Shown piece by piece: positions 51,746 through 64,000 of a DNA stretch of 64,000 nucleotides. The translations under genes were made by a program, and so were the position numbers. Each line of letters starts with the position of its first letter. The stretch's first letter is position 1. Source of the DNA: Marinomonas aquimarina (GTDB lineage: Bacteria; Pseudomonadota; Gammaproteobacteria; Pseudomonadales; Marinomonadaceae); contig NZ_FLOC01000007.1 in NCBI RefSeq assembly GCF_900089755.1, positions 1 through 64,000 on the forward strand, in the 5' to 3' direction. The notes beneath the pieces are model-generated. The model worked only from the letters and a program-made list of their open reading frames with translations, did no database searches and had not been told where the DNA came from.

Positions 51746-54700
51746 ATGAATGCAGGCCTTTATCGTCCTGGCGAGTTCAAAGACAACTGTGGGTTTGGCC
51801 TAATCGCTCACATGGAAGGCACGTCAAGTCACGACCTTCTCAAGACCGCAATCGAGTCCTTAACCAGTATGACACACCGTGGTGGTATCGCTGCCGACGG
51901 TAAAACGGGTGACGGCTGTGGTCTGTTGATTCAAAAGCCAGATGCTTTTCTACGTGAAGAAGCGCAAACGCTGTTCAATCATGTGTTCTCTGACCTATAC
52001 GGCGTGGGCATGGTCTTTATGGACCAAGATGCGACGTTAGCAGATGAACAGCGTGAAACCTTAACCAAAGCATTAGCAGCCGAAGGATTAAACGTTGTGG
52101 GCTGGCGTGATGTGCCAGTGGATCCTTCTTGCCTTGGTACCATTGCACTAGATTGCCTACCGCGTATTGAACAAGTGTTTGTCGACAGCAATCGTCTGGA
52201 TGCGCGCACGTTTGCTACACGTTTGTTCGTAGCGCGTCGTCGTTCTGAAATCGCACTAGCACAGTATGAAAACTTCTACATCTGTTCTTTGTCAGACAAA
52301 GTATTGGCCTACAAAGGCTTGATGATGCCGGTGGATCTGCCAACTTTCTACAAAGATCTTGGTAACGAAAAACTTAAAACCGCGATCTGTGTTTTCCACC
52401 AGCGTTTCTCAACTAACACTCTACCGAAGTGGCCACTAGCACAGCCATTCCGCATGTTGGCGCACAACGGTGAGATCAACACCATCGAAGGTAACCGTAA
52501 CTGGGCAATTGCTCGCGGTAGCAAACTACGTTCACCGTTGTTGCCAGAAATTCCAGAACTCACGCCTGTGGTTAACCTAACCGGTTCTGACTCGTCGTCG
52601 ATGGACAACATGTTGGAGCTATTGGTGACTGGTGGTATGGATATCTTCCGCGCCGCTCGTATGATCATTCCACCAGCATGGCAAAACGTTGAGAACATGG
52701 ACCCAGAAATCCGTGCCTTCTACGAATTCAACTCGATGCACATGGAACCATGGGATGGCCCAGCTGGCCTAGTCATGACCGATGGCCGTCATGCTATCTG
52801 TATGCTGGACCGTAACGGTCTACGTCCTGCCCGTTGGGTGGTGACCAAGAACGGTTACATCACGCTAGCCTCTGAAGTCGGTACTTACAACTACAAGCCA
52901 GAAGACGTGGTCTCTAAAGGTCGTGTTGGCCCAGGTAAGATGTTGGTGGTGGATACTCAGACCGGCCAAGTGCTGCATACTGAGGACATCGATAACAAAC
53001 TGAAGTCCGCACATCCTTACAAAAAATGGTTGAAGCAAGAAGGTCTGCGCATTGAGGCTCTATTGCAAGAGCACACCATGGCGTTTGAACCTTTCACACC
53101 AGAGCAAATGTCGACCTACCAAAAGATGTTCCAAGTGTCTTTTGAAGAGCGTGATCAGATCTTCCGTCCATTAGCTGAAAGTGGGCATGAAGCGGTTGGC
53201 TCAATGGGGGATGATACGCCAATGGCGGTGATGTCGAGCCAGACGCGTCCGGTGTCGGATTACTTTCGTCAGAAGTTCGCACAGGTCACCAACCCGCCAA
53301 TCGACCCTCTGCGTGAATCCGTGGTGATGTCGCTTGAAACATTGATTGGGGTGGAGCGTAACCTGTTTGAGGAAACGCCAAAACACGCCAACCGTATCAT
53401 CTTATCCTCGCCAGTGCTGTCACCACGCAAGTACAGCCGTTTGTTAGCGATGGATGATCACCGTTTCCGTTTAGTGCGCCTGAACACCACTTACAACCCA
53501 GATGACATTGGTCTTGAGCAAGCGATCCGCAACCTACAACTGAGTGCCGAAGAAGTGGTACGTAACGGTGCCGTGATCGTGGTGTTAACCGACCGTGAAA
53601 TCGAGAAAGGTCACTTGCCAATCCCTGCGCCAATGGCCGTGGGTGCGGTACACCACCACCTAACCGAAGCCGGTCTACGTTGTGATTCCAACATCGTGGC
53701 TGACACGGGCTTTGCGCGCGATCCACATCAGTTCGCCGTGCTGTTAGGCTTTGGTGCCACAGCCGTTTACCCATACCTGTCTTACCGTCTGATCAATAAC
53801 ATGATCGACAAAGGCGAAGTCTTGGGTGACCCAATTGCGTGTCACCAGAAGTACCGTAAGGGTATCAACAAAGGCCTGATGAAAATCATGTCTAAGATGG
53901 GGATCTCAACGGTTGCTTCTTACCGTGGCGCACAGCTATTCGAAGCGGTTGGTCTAGACAGCAAAGTCGTTGATCTATGTTTCAAAGGGGTACCAAGCCG
54001 TATCCAAGGTTCGACGTTCGAAGACTTCCAACGTGAGCAGCAGCTTATTTCTGACAATGCTTGGAAGGCGCGTAAGCCAATCAACCAAGGTGGTTACCTA
54101 AAATACGTTCACGGTCAGGAATACCATGCCTTTAACCCTGATGTGGTGCGTAACCTACAAACCTCGGTAAGCAGTGGTAAGTTTGAAGATTTCAGCAAAT
54201 ACGCAGAGCTTGTTAACACTCGCCCAGCGTCGATGCTGCGTGACCTATTTGGTCTTAAGGAAGACGTTAAGCCAGTGGCCGTTGAGGAAGTGGAAGCGAT
54301 CGAACAGATCCTACCGCGCTTCGACTCTGCCGGTATGTCCCTAGGTGCCTTGTCACCAGAAGCCCACGAAGCCCTCGCCCAAGCGATGAACGAACTCGGT
54401 TGTCGCTCCAACTCTGGTGAAGGGGGTGAAGACCCTGCACGTCACGGTACCGAGCGTCGTTCTAAGATCAAGCAGATCGCGTCCGGCCGTTTCGGTGTCA
54501 CACCAGAATACCTAGTTAACGCTGAAGTGCTACAGATCAAAGTGGCACAAGGTGCCAAGCCAGGTGAAGGTGGTCAGCTGCCAGGCGGTAAAGTAAACGG
54601 TCTAATCGCACGTCTACGTTACTCGGTGCCAGGTGTCACGCTGATATCGCCACCACCGCACCACGACATTTACTCGATCGAAGACTTGGCGCAGCTCATT

Positions 54701-56197
54701 TTCGACTTGAAACAAGTGAACCCAGATGCCTTGGTGTCGGTGAAGCTGGTGTCTGAGCCAGGTGTCGGTACGATCGCCGCAGGTGTAGCGAAAGCGTACG
54801 CGGACTTGATCACCATCTCGGGTTACGACGGTGGTACGGCGGCATCGCCTATTACCTCGATCCGTCACGCGGGCTCGCCATGGGAGCTGGGTCTTGCGGA
54901 AGCGCAACAAGCGCTTCGTGCCAACGATCTACGTGGCAAGATCCGCCTGCAAACAGACGGTGGTCTGAAGACCGGTCTAGATGTGGTGAAAGCGGCGATC
55001 CTAGGCGCTGAAAGCTTTGGTTTCGGTACCACGCCAATGGTGGCAATGGGCTGTAAATTCCTACGTATCTGTCACCTAAACAACTGTGCTACCGGTGTGG
55101 CAACGCAGGATGAAAAACTGCGTGAAGAGTACTTCATCGGTACGGTGGAAATGATTAAAAACTTCTTCCGCTTTATGGCTGAGGATACGCGTCAGTGGAT
55201 GGCGAAATTGGGCGTCACTAAGATGGCCGACCTGATTGGTCGTACGGATCTGCTAACGCTATTGCCGGGTGAAACCAGCAAACAAGCGAACTTGGATCTG
55301 TCGCCAATCTTGAACAACGATGCGATCCCAGCGGAAAAACCACAGTACTGCCAAGTACCGTTCAACCCACCACATGACAAAGGTCTGTTGGCTGAGAAAA
55401 TGTGGGCAACGGTACAAAACGCGGTGGAAGAAAAAGAGGGCGGTGAGTTTGCATTTAATGTGACCAACCAAGACCGTTCCATCGGTGCCCGTCTATCGGG
55501 TGAAATTGCCAAACGTTACGGCAACCAAGGCATGGTTGATTCACCCATCAACTTGAAGCTAACAGGTACCGCAGGTCAGTCATTTGGTGTCTGGAACGCC
55601 GGTGGTTTGAACATGTACCTAGAAGGCGATGCCAACGACTACGTCGGTAAAGGTATGACCGGCGGTAAGCTGGTGGTTCGTCCACCAAAAGGTTCGGCGT
55701 TTGAATCGAATAAGTCAGCGATCATTGGTAACACCTGTTTGTACGGTGCCACGGGCGGTACTTTGTACGCCGTTGGTACAGCGGGCGAGCGTTTCGGTGT
55801 GCGTAACTCTGGTTGTCACGCCGTGATTGAAGGTGCAGGCGATCACTGTTGTGAATACATGACCGGCGGCTTGGTGACGGTACTGGGTAACACGGGTTAC
55901 AACTTCGGTGCCGGTATGACCGGTGGTTTTGCTTACGTACTCGACCTTGATCGTACCTTCGTTGATAAATTTAACCACGAGTTGGTTGAGATCCAGCGTG
56001 TAGGCACAGAGCTGACGGAAGAATACCGTTCGCACCTACGTAGCGTGATCGAAGAGTATGTTCGCGAAACTGATAGCGAGTGGGGCCATGAAATCCTAGA
56101 GAACTTCTACGATTACATCGGCAAGTTCTGGTTAGTGAAACCAAAAGCCGCAAGCCTTGGACAACTGTTGGCGAACACACGTCAGCGTCCAGAATAA
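51746..56197 (+). CDS. gltB: glutamate synthase large subunit
   Basis: A 1483-residue NADPH-dependent glutamate synthase alpha subunit, the glutamine amidotransferase/FMN enzyme of ammonia assimilation. The nucleophile Cys is Cys15 after a 14-residue propeptide ([10 protein letters not shown]). Later come the FMN/synthase domain with [47 protein letters not shown], and the 3Fe-4S Cys cluster in [20 protein letters not shown] beta-helix GXGXG domain ([11 protein letters not shown] ... [11 protein letters not shown]) closes it. Length is typical (E. coli 1486). gltD follows 85 bp downstream. Confidence 0.97.
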   Translation: MNAGLYRPGEFKDNCGFGLIAHMEGTSSHDLLKTAIESLTSMTHRGGIAADGKTGDGCGLLIQKPDAFLREEAQTLFNHVFSDLYGVGMVFMDQDATLADEQRETLTKALAAEGLNVVGWRDVPVDPSCLGTIALDCLPRIEQVFVDSNRLDARTFATRLFVARRRSEIALAQYENFYICSLSDKVLAYKGLMMPVDLPTFYKDLGNEKLKTAICVFHQRFSTNTLPKWPLAQPFRMLAHNGEINTIEGNRNWAIARGSKLRSPLLPEIPELTPVVNLTGSDSSSMDNMLELLVTGGMDIFRAARMIIPPAWQNVENMDPEIRAFYEFNSMHMEPWDGPAGLVMTDGRHAICMLDRNGLRPARWVVTKNGYITLASEVGTYNYKPEDVVSKGRVGPGKMLVVDTQTGQVLHTEDIDNKLKSAHPYKKWLKQEGLRIEALLQEHTMAFEPFTPEQMSTYQKMFQVSFEERDQIFRPLAESGHEAVGSMGDDTPMAVMSSQTRPVSDYFRQKFAQVTNPPIDPLRESVVMSLETLIGVERNLFEETPKHANRIILSSPVLSPRKYSRLLAMDDHRFRLVRLNTTYNPDDIGLEQAIRNLQLSAEEVVRNGAVIVVLTDREIEKGHLPIPAPMAVGAVHHHLTEAGLRCDSNIVADTGFARDPHQFAVLLGFGATAVYPYLSYRLINNMIDKGEVLGDPIACHQKYRKGINKGLMKIMSKMGISTVASYRGAQLFEAVGLDSKVVDLCFKGVPSRIQGSTFEDFQREQQLISDNAWKARKPINQGGYLKYVHGQEYHAFNPDVVRNLQTSVSSGKFEDFSKYAELVNTRPASMLRDLFGLKEDVKPVAVEEVEAIEQILPRFDSAGMSLGALSPEAHEALAQAMNELGCRSNSGEGGEDPARHGTERRSKIKQIASGRFGVTPEYLVNAEVLQIKVAQGAKPGEGGQLPGGKVNGLIARLRYSVPGVTLISPPPHHDIYSIEDLAQLIFDLKQVNPDALVSVKLVSEPGVGTIAAGVAKAYADLITISGYDGGTAASPITSIRHAGSPWELGLAEAQQALRANDLRGKIRLQTDGGLKTGLDVVKAAILGAESFGFGTTPMVAMGCKFLRICHLNNCATGVATQDEKLREEYFIGTVEMIKNFFRFMAEDTRQWMAKLGVTKMADLIGRTDLLTLLPGETSKQANLDLSPILNNDAIPAEKPQYCQVPFNPPHDKGLLAEKMWATVQNAVEEKEGGEFAFNVTNQDRSIGARLSGEIAKRYGNQGMVDSPINLKLTGTAGQSFGVWNAGGLNMYLEGDANDYVGKGMTGGKLVVRPPKGSAFESNKSAIIGNTCLYGATGGTLYAVGTAGERFGVRNSGCHAVIEGAGDHCCEYMTGGLVTVLGNTGYNFGAGMTGGFAYVLDLDRTFVDKFNHELVEIQRVGTELTEEYRSHLRSVIEEYVRETDSEWGHEILENFYDYIGKFWLVKPKAASLGQLLANTRQRPE

Positions 56198-56276
56198 GTT
56201 TGGTTTAAGAGAACGTTCCTAACCCAGTTTGACCCATTTGAAAGAGTGCCGCGCGGTGCGCGGCCACAGGAGATAG

Positions 56277-57704
<1,428 letters not shown>

Positions 57705-57741
57705 GTTTCGTCATGTGACCCACTTAGTGGTGTCTCATCTA

Positions 57742-57773
57742 AGCCCCTACCCTATGGTAGGGGCTTTTTTTTG
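57742..57773 (+). terminator. terminator after gltD
   Basis: AGCCCCTACC, loop CTAT, GGTAGGGGCT, then eight T. It lies about 40 bases after the gltD stop. Confidence 0.93.
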
Positions 57774-57817
57774 CCTAAGACCTTTAGGGGAAATCGTCGC
57801 TCGACTTCACGTATTGC

Positions 57818-58939
57818 TTAACGGTTGTGATCAATCACTGCCTTCTTTTGGCCGCTGGGGACAAACTCTAGAGCGTTAGCTCGCGAAATGCTTGGCGCTT
57901 TGCCTAGGAGTTTCTTAACCAGAAGCCATATCGCGGCAGTGAAAAAGATAGCTACAAAACCATCAAACGCATAATGCCAGCCTAAGTGCACCGACCCTAT
58001 TAGGATGATAACGGTGTATATCCATGAGAGGATACCGAGCTTCTTGTTGATGCTGTATACAGAGGTCGACATTAGATAGGTAATGGAGACATGCATACTG
58101 GGCAGTGCAGAAATCCCTGAACCAATGTCTCTTATATCTGAGCTGTAGTGCTCCCATAGTAGGTCTTGAATGAATAACGACCAAATTTTAAAGGGGCTAC
58201 CTTGCGCTTCTAAGCGTTCATTTTGAGTATTGAGAATGGTCATTAACTCGTGATAAGGGTCTTCTCCCGGATACGTTAGACCATAGAAACAGGGACCGAC
58301 AGAGGAAAATACTATCGCAGAAAGGTTTCCAATGAGGATCCAGCAAAGCATAAAGGATAGGATGATCTGCAGCCTTTTCTCTTTTAGGTCCACCTTAATC
58401 ATGCATACGATTAAGAATGTGGATATCACAAAAAACCATATACTGTACATCAGGCTTATTAGGCTGCTGGTTAAGGCGTCAGGAAAAAGCATGTGTGTAA
58501 TTTCCCAAGGGTGTACGCCAAAAAAGAGGGTTTTATCTATTTCTACAAGGACAGGATCTAAATAGAAAGGCACTATTTCAGGCAAGAAGGACTTGATAGA
58601 TGTGTAGATAGATAGAATTAAAGCAATGGAAAGTGATAGTAGGATAAAGTTCAAACTTTCAGGCCAATGGATAAAAGGTTTGGCGATGAGTGAAAGTAAC
58701 TTGGTTAATGGGCGCTTATCTAGTGTTGCAATAAGGTAAATCAAGTAGGAAATGACATAGGCGATAAATGATATAACGATAGTGATAAGAAATGGCTTTC
58801 GATATAGGTTTATGTCAAATAGCGGTGTTTCAAGGTAAAGCTGAATAATTCCTTGAAATAGAATAATGAGCAAGGTCAGAAAGTAGATTGCCTTGTCTCT
58901 TAGTATCGGGAACAGGATTTCTAGTAAGTGTCTGTTCAT
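57818..58939 (-). CDS. PAP2/Aur1-type membrane phosphatase or transferase, paralogue 1
   Basis: A 373-residue membrane protein with about eight helices. The catalytic PAP2 motifs are present: GISALPSMHVSITY (motif C2, His) and SVHLGWHYAFDG (motif C3 with HxxxD). The N-terminal half has VPFYLDPVLVEIDKTLFFGVHPWEITH, and SSVGPCFYGLTYPGEDPY comes before C2. This layout is the PAP2_3 type, which includes inositol-phosphorylceramide synthases; the lipid substrate here is unknown. The gene is AT-rich compared with gltD. No strong ribosome binding site is visible. It is the third and last of a tandem set of three paralogues on the minus strand. Confidence 0.82.
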   Translation of the reverse strand: MNRHLLEILFPILRDKAIYFLTLLIILFQGIIQLYLETPLFDINLYRKPFLITIVISFIAYVISYLIYLIATLDKRPLTKLLSLIAKPFIHWPESLNFILLSLSIALILSIYTSIKSFLPEIVPFYLDPVLVEIDKTLFFGVHPWEITHMLFPDALTSSLISLMYSIWFFVISTFLIVCMIKVDLKEKRLQIILSFMLCWILIGNLSAIVFSSVGPCFYGLTYPGEDPYHELMTILNTQNERLEAQGSPFKIWSLFIQDLLWEHYSSDIRDIGSGISALPSMHVSITYLMSTSVYSINKKLGILSWIYTVIILIGSVHLGWHYAFDGFVAIFFTAAIWLLVKKLLGKAPSISRANALEFVPSGQKKAVIDHNR

Positions 58940-58999
58940 AGTACTAGCGCCCGCGACGGTGTCTTAATCGTTTCTATTTCGTACCCTTGCCCTGTCATG

Positions 59000-60088
59000 T
59001 TAAAGCCCCTGCTGTAAGGAAGGCGTATTAGTGGACTCGGTTGTTCTGTTAATTGAACTTGGCAGGTACTTCTTCACCGCATACCAGATCGCCACGGTGG
59101 TGAGAATAGAGATGTAGCCATCCAGAGCATAATGCCAGCCTAGGTGTACCGAGCCAATCAGTATAATAATGAGATAAAGCCAGCCAAGGAGGCCTAATAT
59201 CCTATTCATATTGGCCAGAGAAAGCGCCATAAGAGTAGCAACAGACACATGCATGCTTGGCATGGCGGATATCCCCCCACCGAACGTTGAGGACCCAGAA
59301 ATGTAGGACTGCCAGAGCAGGTCTTGTATGTTCAGCGACCAAATACCGAGGAAATGATTGTTTTGTACAAGTTCAAGATTCTGCGCATTGAGAACCTCAA
59401 ATAAGGCTCCGAATGGGGCTGAGTTTTGGTAAAGATTGTCGTAGTAACAAGGCCCAGCGGAAGAAAATAAGATAGCAAGAATATTTCCGTTTATGACCCA
59501 ACATAATAAGAAAGTAATGATGGAGTTTTTTCTTAGGCTCTCCCTGCTTTTTGAAAAGCAAAAGTACATTAAGAATATCCAGAAGAAAAAGAACCAAAGG
59601 TTATAAAATAGGTTTAGTGTTCCTGATAAAAAGCTAGTGTTGAATAGTTTATGAGTGAGCTCCCATGGGTGGTTGTTGAAATGAAGATAGTAGTCTGCTT
59701 TTACTAGAAATGGGTCAAGATAGAAAGGCACCAGGTTCGGTATAAATTGTTTGGTGGTGGTATAGATGGAAAATACAACAGAGACAAAGCAGAGGATGAT
59801 TATTAAGTTGATGGATTCGTAAGGGTTTTTTATATGGTGTAGAAGCGGGCTTAAAAAAGCTCTGATGGGCTTCTTCTCACGAATAATGATGATTCTTATA
59901 AAATTGACAATCATTGCTAGTGTACCGGTTAGGATAGAGGCTCTTATGATTGTCTCAAAGTAGATCGAAGTACTAAGAGGCACATCTAATAGAAGATGTG
60001 TGCTGAAATGGATAAGCACTATTAGGGTACATAATAGATATATATCCATGTCTCTTTTAATGGGTTTTGAATCTAAATTTATTCTCAT
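59000..60088 (-). CDS. PAP2/Aur1-type membrane phosphatase or transferase, paralogue 2
   Basis: A 362-residue homologue of its two neighbours: LVPFYLDPFLVKADYYLHFNNHPWELTH, SSAGPCYYDNLYQ, GISAMPSMHVSVATLMALSL and SVHLGWHYALDGYISI are all in the same order. The active-site His residues and Asp are intact. It is strikingly AT-rich, more so than paralogue 3. It lies 17 bp after paralogue 3 and 60 bp before paralogue 1, so the three form one transcript. The substrate is unknown; transfer or release of a phosphate headgroup from a membrane lipid is inferred from the family. Confidence 0.82.
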   Translation of the reverse strand: MRINLDSKPIKRDMDIYLLCTLIVLIHFSTHLLLDVPLSTSIYFETIIRASILTGTLAMIVNFIRIIIIREKKPIRAFLSPLLHHIKNPYESINLIIILCFVSVVFSIYTTTKQFIPNLVPFYLDPFLVKADYYLHFNNHPWELTHKLFNTSFLSGTLNLFYNLWFFFFWIFLMYFCFSKSRESLRKNSIITFLLCWVINGNILAILFSSAGPCYYDNLYQNSAPFGALFEVLNAQNLELVQNNHFLGIWSLNIQDLLWQSYISGSSTFGGGISAMPSMHVSVATLMALSLANMNRILGLLGWLYLIIILIGSVHLGWHYALDGYISILTTVAIWYAVKKYLPSSINRTTESTNTPSLQQGL

Positions 60089-60105
60089 GGCCTAACTGCC
60101 TTGTT

Positions 60106-61182
60106 TTATGCATAGGGTCTCATTCTTGGTTGTTTCTCTCTGATAGCGTTAGGGCTCGGAACGAGTTTTTTGACCGCATACCAAATCGCGATGGTTAAAG
60201 GAATCGACACATAGCCATCGAGCGCATAGTGCCAGCCTAAATGCACTGAGCCGATTTGAATCATCACTAGGTAAAGCCAGCCTAGCACGCCAAGCTTTTT
60301 ATTTAATGCGGATAAACTTAATGCCATTAGGGTTGCCATGGACACATGCATACTGGGCATGGCCGAAATGCCTTCGCCAAAGGTAGATGCGTTGGCGATA
60401 TGGGATGACCAGAGTAAATCCTGGGTTTTTAAGGCCCACACAGCGATGTACATGTCTTGTTCTAACAGCTCATTATGCTGCGCATTTAACAGTGTCATCA
60501 AAGGATCGAATAGGGGGCTCTGATCATAGGCGTTGCCGTAAAAGCAGGGGCCCACTGATGAAAACAGAATCGCTAAGACCCCGCCAATCAGCATCCAGCA
60601 ACCGATAAAACTGATCAGAGCTTGTTGGCGCAACTGGGCGTTGCGGGTGGCGACGCAGAAATAAATGATGAAAATCCAACAAAAGAAGAACCACAGGTTA
60701 TAAAACAAGTTGATCACACCTGTGGCTAAACTGCTGTTGAACAGGGCATGAGTCAGCTGCCAGGGCTGATAGCCAAAGTGGATTTTTTCCTCAAGCGAGA
60801 TCAGTAGGGGATCTAGATAAAACGGATTGATAAAAGAAATAGCATCTTTGACGCTGGTATAGACCGATAGGATCAAAGAAATCGCTGTCAGCATGAGCGC
60901 TATATTCAGCGCTTCGCTAGGGTGTTTAAAAGGGTAACTAATGAATTTGGCATATTGGCTGAGCGGGCTTTTTTCTCTGCGGTACAGCAGTACGAAAAAG
61001 TAAACGACAAAGCCTAGCAGGCAGGTCATCGCAAAGGCTTTAAAGGTAAACAGGATATAAAAGCTGGAGAGAAAAGGTGTACCAAGAATTTGATGGGCTA
61101 CGAAATGCAGCACGATCACCATAAAACAGGTGGCATAAATGTATCTGTCTCTCTGAAAAGGGGCGGTATTCAATACTGTCAT
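60106..61182 (-). CDS. PAP2/Aur1-type membrane phosphatase or transferase, paralogue 3
   Basis: A 358-residue homologue with the same motif series: FINPFYLDPLLISLEEKIHFGYQPWQLTH, SSVGPCFYGNAYDQ, GISAMPSMHVSMATLMALSLS and SVHLGWHYALDGYVSI. Its base composition is closer to the rest of the window than that of paralogues 1 and 2, so it may be the resident copy. GGTGAG lies before its ATG. It is the first gene of the tandem trio. No glycan, inositol or ceramide synthesis genes are beside it to hint at the substrate. Confidence 0.83.
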   Translation of the reverse strand: MTVLNTAPFQRDRYIYATCFMVIVLHFVAHQILGTPFLSSFYILFTFKAFAMTCLLGFVVYFFVLLYRREKSPLSQYAKFISYPFKHPSEALNIALMLTAISLILSVYTSVKDAISFINPFYLDPLLISLEEKIHFGYQPWQLTHALFNSSLATGVINLFYNLWFFFCWIFIIYFCVATRNAQLRQQALISFIGCWMLIGGVLAILFSSVGPCFYGNAYDQSPLFDPLMTLLNAQHNELLEQDMYIAVWALKTQDLLWSSHIANASTFGEGISAMPSMHVSMATLMALSLSALNKKLGVLGWLYLVMIQIGSVHLGWHYALDGYVSIPLTIAIWYAVKKLVPSPNAIREKQPRMRPYA

Positions 61183-61680
61183 AGCTCACCATTCTGTCAG
61201 GGTTAATGAAGTCAACAAACAGCTATCAGATGCGTGAGCCACCGCTGGACGAAGGTCTTTGTTAGGTGCTCTTTATTCAACTTTAGTCCAAAGTTCTCGG
61301 AACGTCTAAGATCGTCAGGGTGGCAGTTTGCTCGCCATTGGCCGAAATGGCTTTTTGAGGAGGGCGGGTATTAGTGAGAGGTGAAAATATTGATTTATGT
61401 CAATTTTTGCCTGCGCGGAAACAAATCTTGGCGTAATCAGTCATCTTAATCTCATACTTAAGGCGTATATTTCGCGCTTCTTAATAGCCTTTTCAATGCT
61501 TTATCGAAACATTTCGCTAAATAAAGTTGGCTTGATAAAAGATAGTTATATTTCTCTTGAAAGATTTTTGCTCATATCACAAAATCGAAAAATAAGTATA
61601 AAAAATAATCAGGTCATGTTGTTTGTGGCTGTTATGGGGCTCTTTCTCTATCGTTTAACTAGTCACAATAGGACGGACTA
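61183..61680. other. intergenic region between PAP2 trio and chemoreceptor
   Basis: A 498-bp region, very AT-rich in its second half. It holds the promoters of the divergent PAP2 operon and of the chemoreceptor gene, but I cannot place boxes surely. An open frame at 61397-61681 (94 codons) ends overlapping the chemoreceptor ATG, but it has no ribosome binding site and a composition typical of noncoding DNA, so I do not call it a gene. Confidence 0.4.
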
Positions 61681-63903
61681 ATGAGTTTTAAGCGTAAGAT
61701 TGTACTTATTTTGTTAGGTGTGGGCGTTTTGCCAGCTCTAATGATGTCGGCCATTTTGACGTGGCTATCCTCTCAATCCCTTTCCCAAGCCGTATTTGAT
61801 CATTTGTCTTCGACGCGAAGTGCAAAAGCAGCGACGGTGACCCATTACCTAGACACCTTATCCCATGAAGTGGAGATATTGGCGCAAAGCCCAGATGTAA
61901 AGCAGGCCTTGAAGGCTTTTGATAGTGCGTTTTATTCGCTGCCGACCGACCTCTCGGCGGGACAGCGTCAATCGCTTCGCAGTTATTACGAACAGCAGTT
62001 TTTACCGCGTTGGCAAGAGCAAAGCGAACAAGCGAACATGCAAGCGGTGGCGGGTTTGGTCAATGGGCTGACCCCAGAGGCGCAATATCTGCAATACCAG
62101 TACATTGCTAACAATAGACACCCAGTGGGCGCAAAAGACAATCTACTACAAGATGCAGGCAATAGCGCTTACAGCGCGGAACATAAGCGTGTTCATCCCT
62201 ATATGCGTGCCATTCAGCAGCGCTTTGGCTTCTACGATTTGTTTATTGTCGACATGCAGGGGGCAGTGGTTTATACGGTTTTTAAAGAGTTGGATTTTTC
62301 TACGAACTTGAAAAATGGCCCCTATGCGAACTCTGGCTTGGCAGATGCTTACCATAAAGCGTTGGCGTTGGGCCCGAACCAAGTGAATGTCACCGACTTC
62401 TCCTTATACTTACCTTCGTATGACGCCCCTGCAGGCTTTATCTCTTCTCCGGTGTTCGAGAATGGCCAGAAAGTGGGGGTGATGATAGCCCAATTCCCGA
62501 TTGATCAACTGAATGCCGTCATGGGCACCCGAGATGGCCTTGGCGAGACAGGCGAGACTTATCTCGTTGGCGCAGATAACTTAATGCGTTCAGACTCTTA
62601 CTTAGATCCAGAGCGACGCTCGGTATTCGCGTCCTTTACCGATCAAGAGAACGGTAAAGTGAATACGGAGGCGGTGCGTGCAGCACAGGGCAATCAGTCT
62701 GGCACACGTATTATTACCGATTACAACGGTCACCCAGTGTTGTCCGCCTTTGCCCCACTGCCGTTTGCCGGATTGGGCTGGAGCATTGTCGCTGAGATGG
62801 ATGAAGCGGAAGCCATGGCAGCACGCAATCAGATGATTACGATCAGTGTGTTATTAGTGATCCTAGCCGCCGTACTTGGCTTAGTGATTGCGCTATTGGT
62901 CGCGCGCATGGTGTTGCGTCCGTTAGGTGCCGAGCCAAATGCCATGCGTGAAATCGCGGATCGTATCGCCAATGGTGATTTGACCATGCAATTTAACCCC
63001 AGCAATGATGCCAGTGTGTATCGTTCGATGGCCTTGATGAGTGCTTCGCTACGTGACCTAGTGCAACAGATTCGCCAAAGTGCCCAGCATCAATCGGAAA
63101 CGGCCCATGAACTGGCCGTTATTTCGGAACAAACCTCTGGGGCGATCCGCGAGCAGCATGCCAACACGACACAAATTGCCGCGGCGACCTCGCAAATGAG
63201 TGCCACCTCTGGCGAAGTGTCGCAGACCATTCAAAACGTGGCGGGGGCTACCCGCGATGCCAAAGACAAGGTGACCGAAGGGGCACACAATGCCGAGTCT
63301 GCTTCACAAGCGCTGCGGGTCATGGCGCAGGAACTGGAAAAATCAGGTGAGCAGGTGGACACCTTAGCGCAGCAGGTATTGTCTATTTCCTCGGTCCTAG
63401 AAAGCATTCAAGGTATTTCAGATCAAACGAATTTGTTGGCTCTGAATGCCGCGATTGAGGCTGCCCGTGCAGGTGAGAGTGGCCGTGGTTTTGCGGTGGT
63501 AGCGGATGAGGTGCGCACTTTGGCACAGAGTACCCAGCAAGAAACCGAACAGATTTCCAATATCATCAGTCAACTGCAAAGTGGTGCGCAGCAAGCACAG
63601 CAGCTGGTTCGTAACGGTATTGAGTCTTCTCGCAAAGTGTCTGAGCAAACCACCGATACGGCAGAGAAGTTGCGAGAAGCCATGAGTAAGGTGGATCATG
63701 TGGATGACATGACACTACAGATCGCCAGTGCTGCAGAGCAACAGACGTCGGTATCGACCGAAATCAGTGGCAACATCGAGACACTCAGTGCCAGTTCGTC
63801 GCAGATCGAGCAAACGGTGGAAGAAATCTCGCGCTCCAGTGAGGAAGTGTCGCGTCTATCGGGAGACTTGAATGTGCTGGTCGATAAATTTAAGGTCGCC
63901 TAG
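61681..63903 (+). CDS. methyl-accepting chemotaxis protein with dCache-type sensor
   Basis: A 740-residue chemoreceptor. A membrane helix (about 8-28), a large periplasmic ligand-binding region (about 30-385) with the dCache-like pattern [29 protein letters not shown] and [25 protein letters not shown], a second helix (about 387-412), HAMP, and a cytoplasmic signalling hairpin with [35 protein letters not shown] (near 581-615). It ends DKFKVA without a CheR/CheB pentapeptide. Ligand unknown. A terminator follows. Confidence 0.95.
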   Translation: MSFKRKIVLILLGVGVLPALMMSAILTWLSSQSLSQAVFDHLSSTRSAKAATVTHYLDTLSHEVEILAQSPDVKQALKAFDSAFYSLPTDLSAGQRQSLRSYYEQQFLPRWQEQSEQANMQAVAGLVNGLTPEAQYLQYQYIANNRHPVGAKDNLLQDAGNSAYSAEHKRVHPYMRAIQQRFGFYDLFIVDMQGAVVYTVFKELDFSTNLKNGPYANSGLADAYHKALALGPNQVNVTDFSLYLPSYDAPAGFISSPVFENGQKVGVMIAQFPIDQLNAVMGTRDGLGETGETYLVGADNLMRSDSYLDPERRSVFASFTDQENGKVNTEAVRAAQGNQSGTRIITDYNGHPVLSAFAPLPFAGLGWSIVAEMDEAEAMAARNQMITISVLLVILAAVLGLVIALLVARMVLRPLGAEPNAMREIADRIANGDLTMQFNPSNDASVYRSMALMSASLRDLVQQIRQSAQHQSETAHELAVISEQTSGAIREQHANTTQIAAATSQMSATSGEVSQTIQNVAGATRDAKDKVTEGAHNAESASQALRVMAQELEKSGEQVDTLAQQVLSISSVLESIQGISDQTNLLALNAAIEAARAGESGRGFAVVADEVRTLAQSTQQETEQISNIISQLQSGAQQAQQLVRNGIESSRKVSEQTTDTAEKLREAMSKVDHVDDMTLQIASAAEQQTSVSTEISGNIETLSASSSQIEQTVEEISRSSEEVSRLSGDLNVLVDKFKVA

Positions 63904-63920
63904 CAAGTGATTAAGCATGA

Positions 63921-63947
63921 AAAATGGCGCCTATCGGGCGCCATTTT
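63921..63947 (+). terminator. terminator after the chemoreceptor gene
   Basis: AAAATGGCGCC pairs with GGCGCCATTTT around TATCG, then a T-run. It lies 18 bases after the stop and would also work for a convergent gene beyond the window. Confidence 0.9.
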
Positions 63948-64000
63948 TTTGTGTTCGACTGACTGTCTTTCGTAATACTCGCAAGGTTGCTGGCTAAATT

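Noticed and set aside
61397-61681. 94-codon open frame that ends overlapping the chemoreceptor start
   Set aside because: No ribosome binding site, AT-rich noncoding-like composition, and no recognisable domain; the one-base overlap is likely chance.

Overview
This window is a chromosomal segment of a marine-type gammaproteobacterium. Oceanospirillales or a near relative of Pseudomonas is my best inference; the genus cannot be fixed from sequence alone. Two conserved neighbourhoods support this: polA/thrB followed by zur-znuC-znuB, and mrcA / type IV pilus assembly genes / aroK-aroB-damX-gltB-gltD. I found no rRNA, tRNA, CRISPR array, prophage or intact insertion sequence.

Layout. 1-1.3 kb: an AT-rich orphan gene bracketed by two 73-bp copies of a terminal-inverted-repeat element. 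1.3-10.4 kb: polA, thrB, a DUF1007 protein, LysE and MarC family membrane proteins, then a zinc block (NicO-type permease, zur, znuC, znuB) headed by a perfect Zur-box palindrome. 10.4-14.1 kb: a bufferin/gig-type metallophore-like RiPP operon (DUF2282 precursor, DUF692 enzyme, DUF2063 partner, DoxX protein) beside an ECF sigma factor and a zinc-finger anti-sigma. The sigma gene and the precursor gene carry the same ECF-type promoter. 14.2-27 kb: Sco-like protein, gamma carbonic anhydrase, prlC, a 335-bp array of compound hairpins, a YheV-like zinc ribbon, DUF3750 lipoprotein, a GGDEF-EAL protein, a GcvR-like protein, MFS exporter, a membrane-bound AraC-type regulator divergent from a DUF805 pair, QmcA/NfeD and a DMT transporter. 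27.6-42.6 kb: a leucine-rich-repeat/protein-kinase fusion, DUF3465, ahpC/ahpF, a periplasmic binding protein / hybrid kinase / HD-GYP signalling operon, the pxpABC 5-oxoprolinase operon, DUF502 protein and a glycerophosphodiesterase. 42.6-57.7 kb: mrcA, a shortened pilus/DNA-uptake assembly locus, aroK, aroB, damX, gltB, gltD. 57.8-64 kb: three tandem PAP2/Aur1-type membrane phosphatase/transferase paralogues and a chemoreceptor.

How the genes work together. The zinc block couples the Zur repressor to the ZnuBC importer and to a His-rich NicO permease, but the binding protein znuA is absent from the place where related genomes keep it. The buf operon should be switched on when the ECF sigma factor is freed from its anti-sigma. 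AhpC and AhpF form one peroxide-scavenging system but seem to have separate promoters with the same core. The binding protein, kinase and HD-GYP regulator probably form one periplasmic-ligand to c-di-GMP relay.

The strongest candidates for something new are the shared ECF promoter around the buf operon, the Zur-controlled NicO permease, the compound hairpin array at 17.4-17.7 kb, the reduced pilus locus, and the three tandem PAP2 paralogues. Start sites are in several cases moved inward from the longest reading frame where a clear ribosome binding site supports it.
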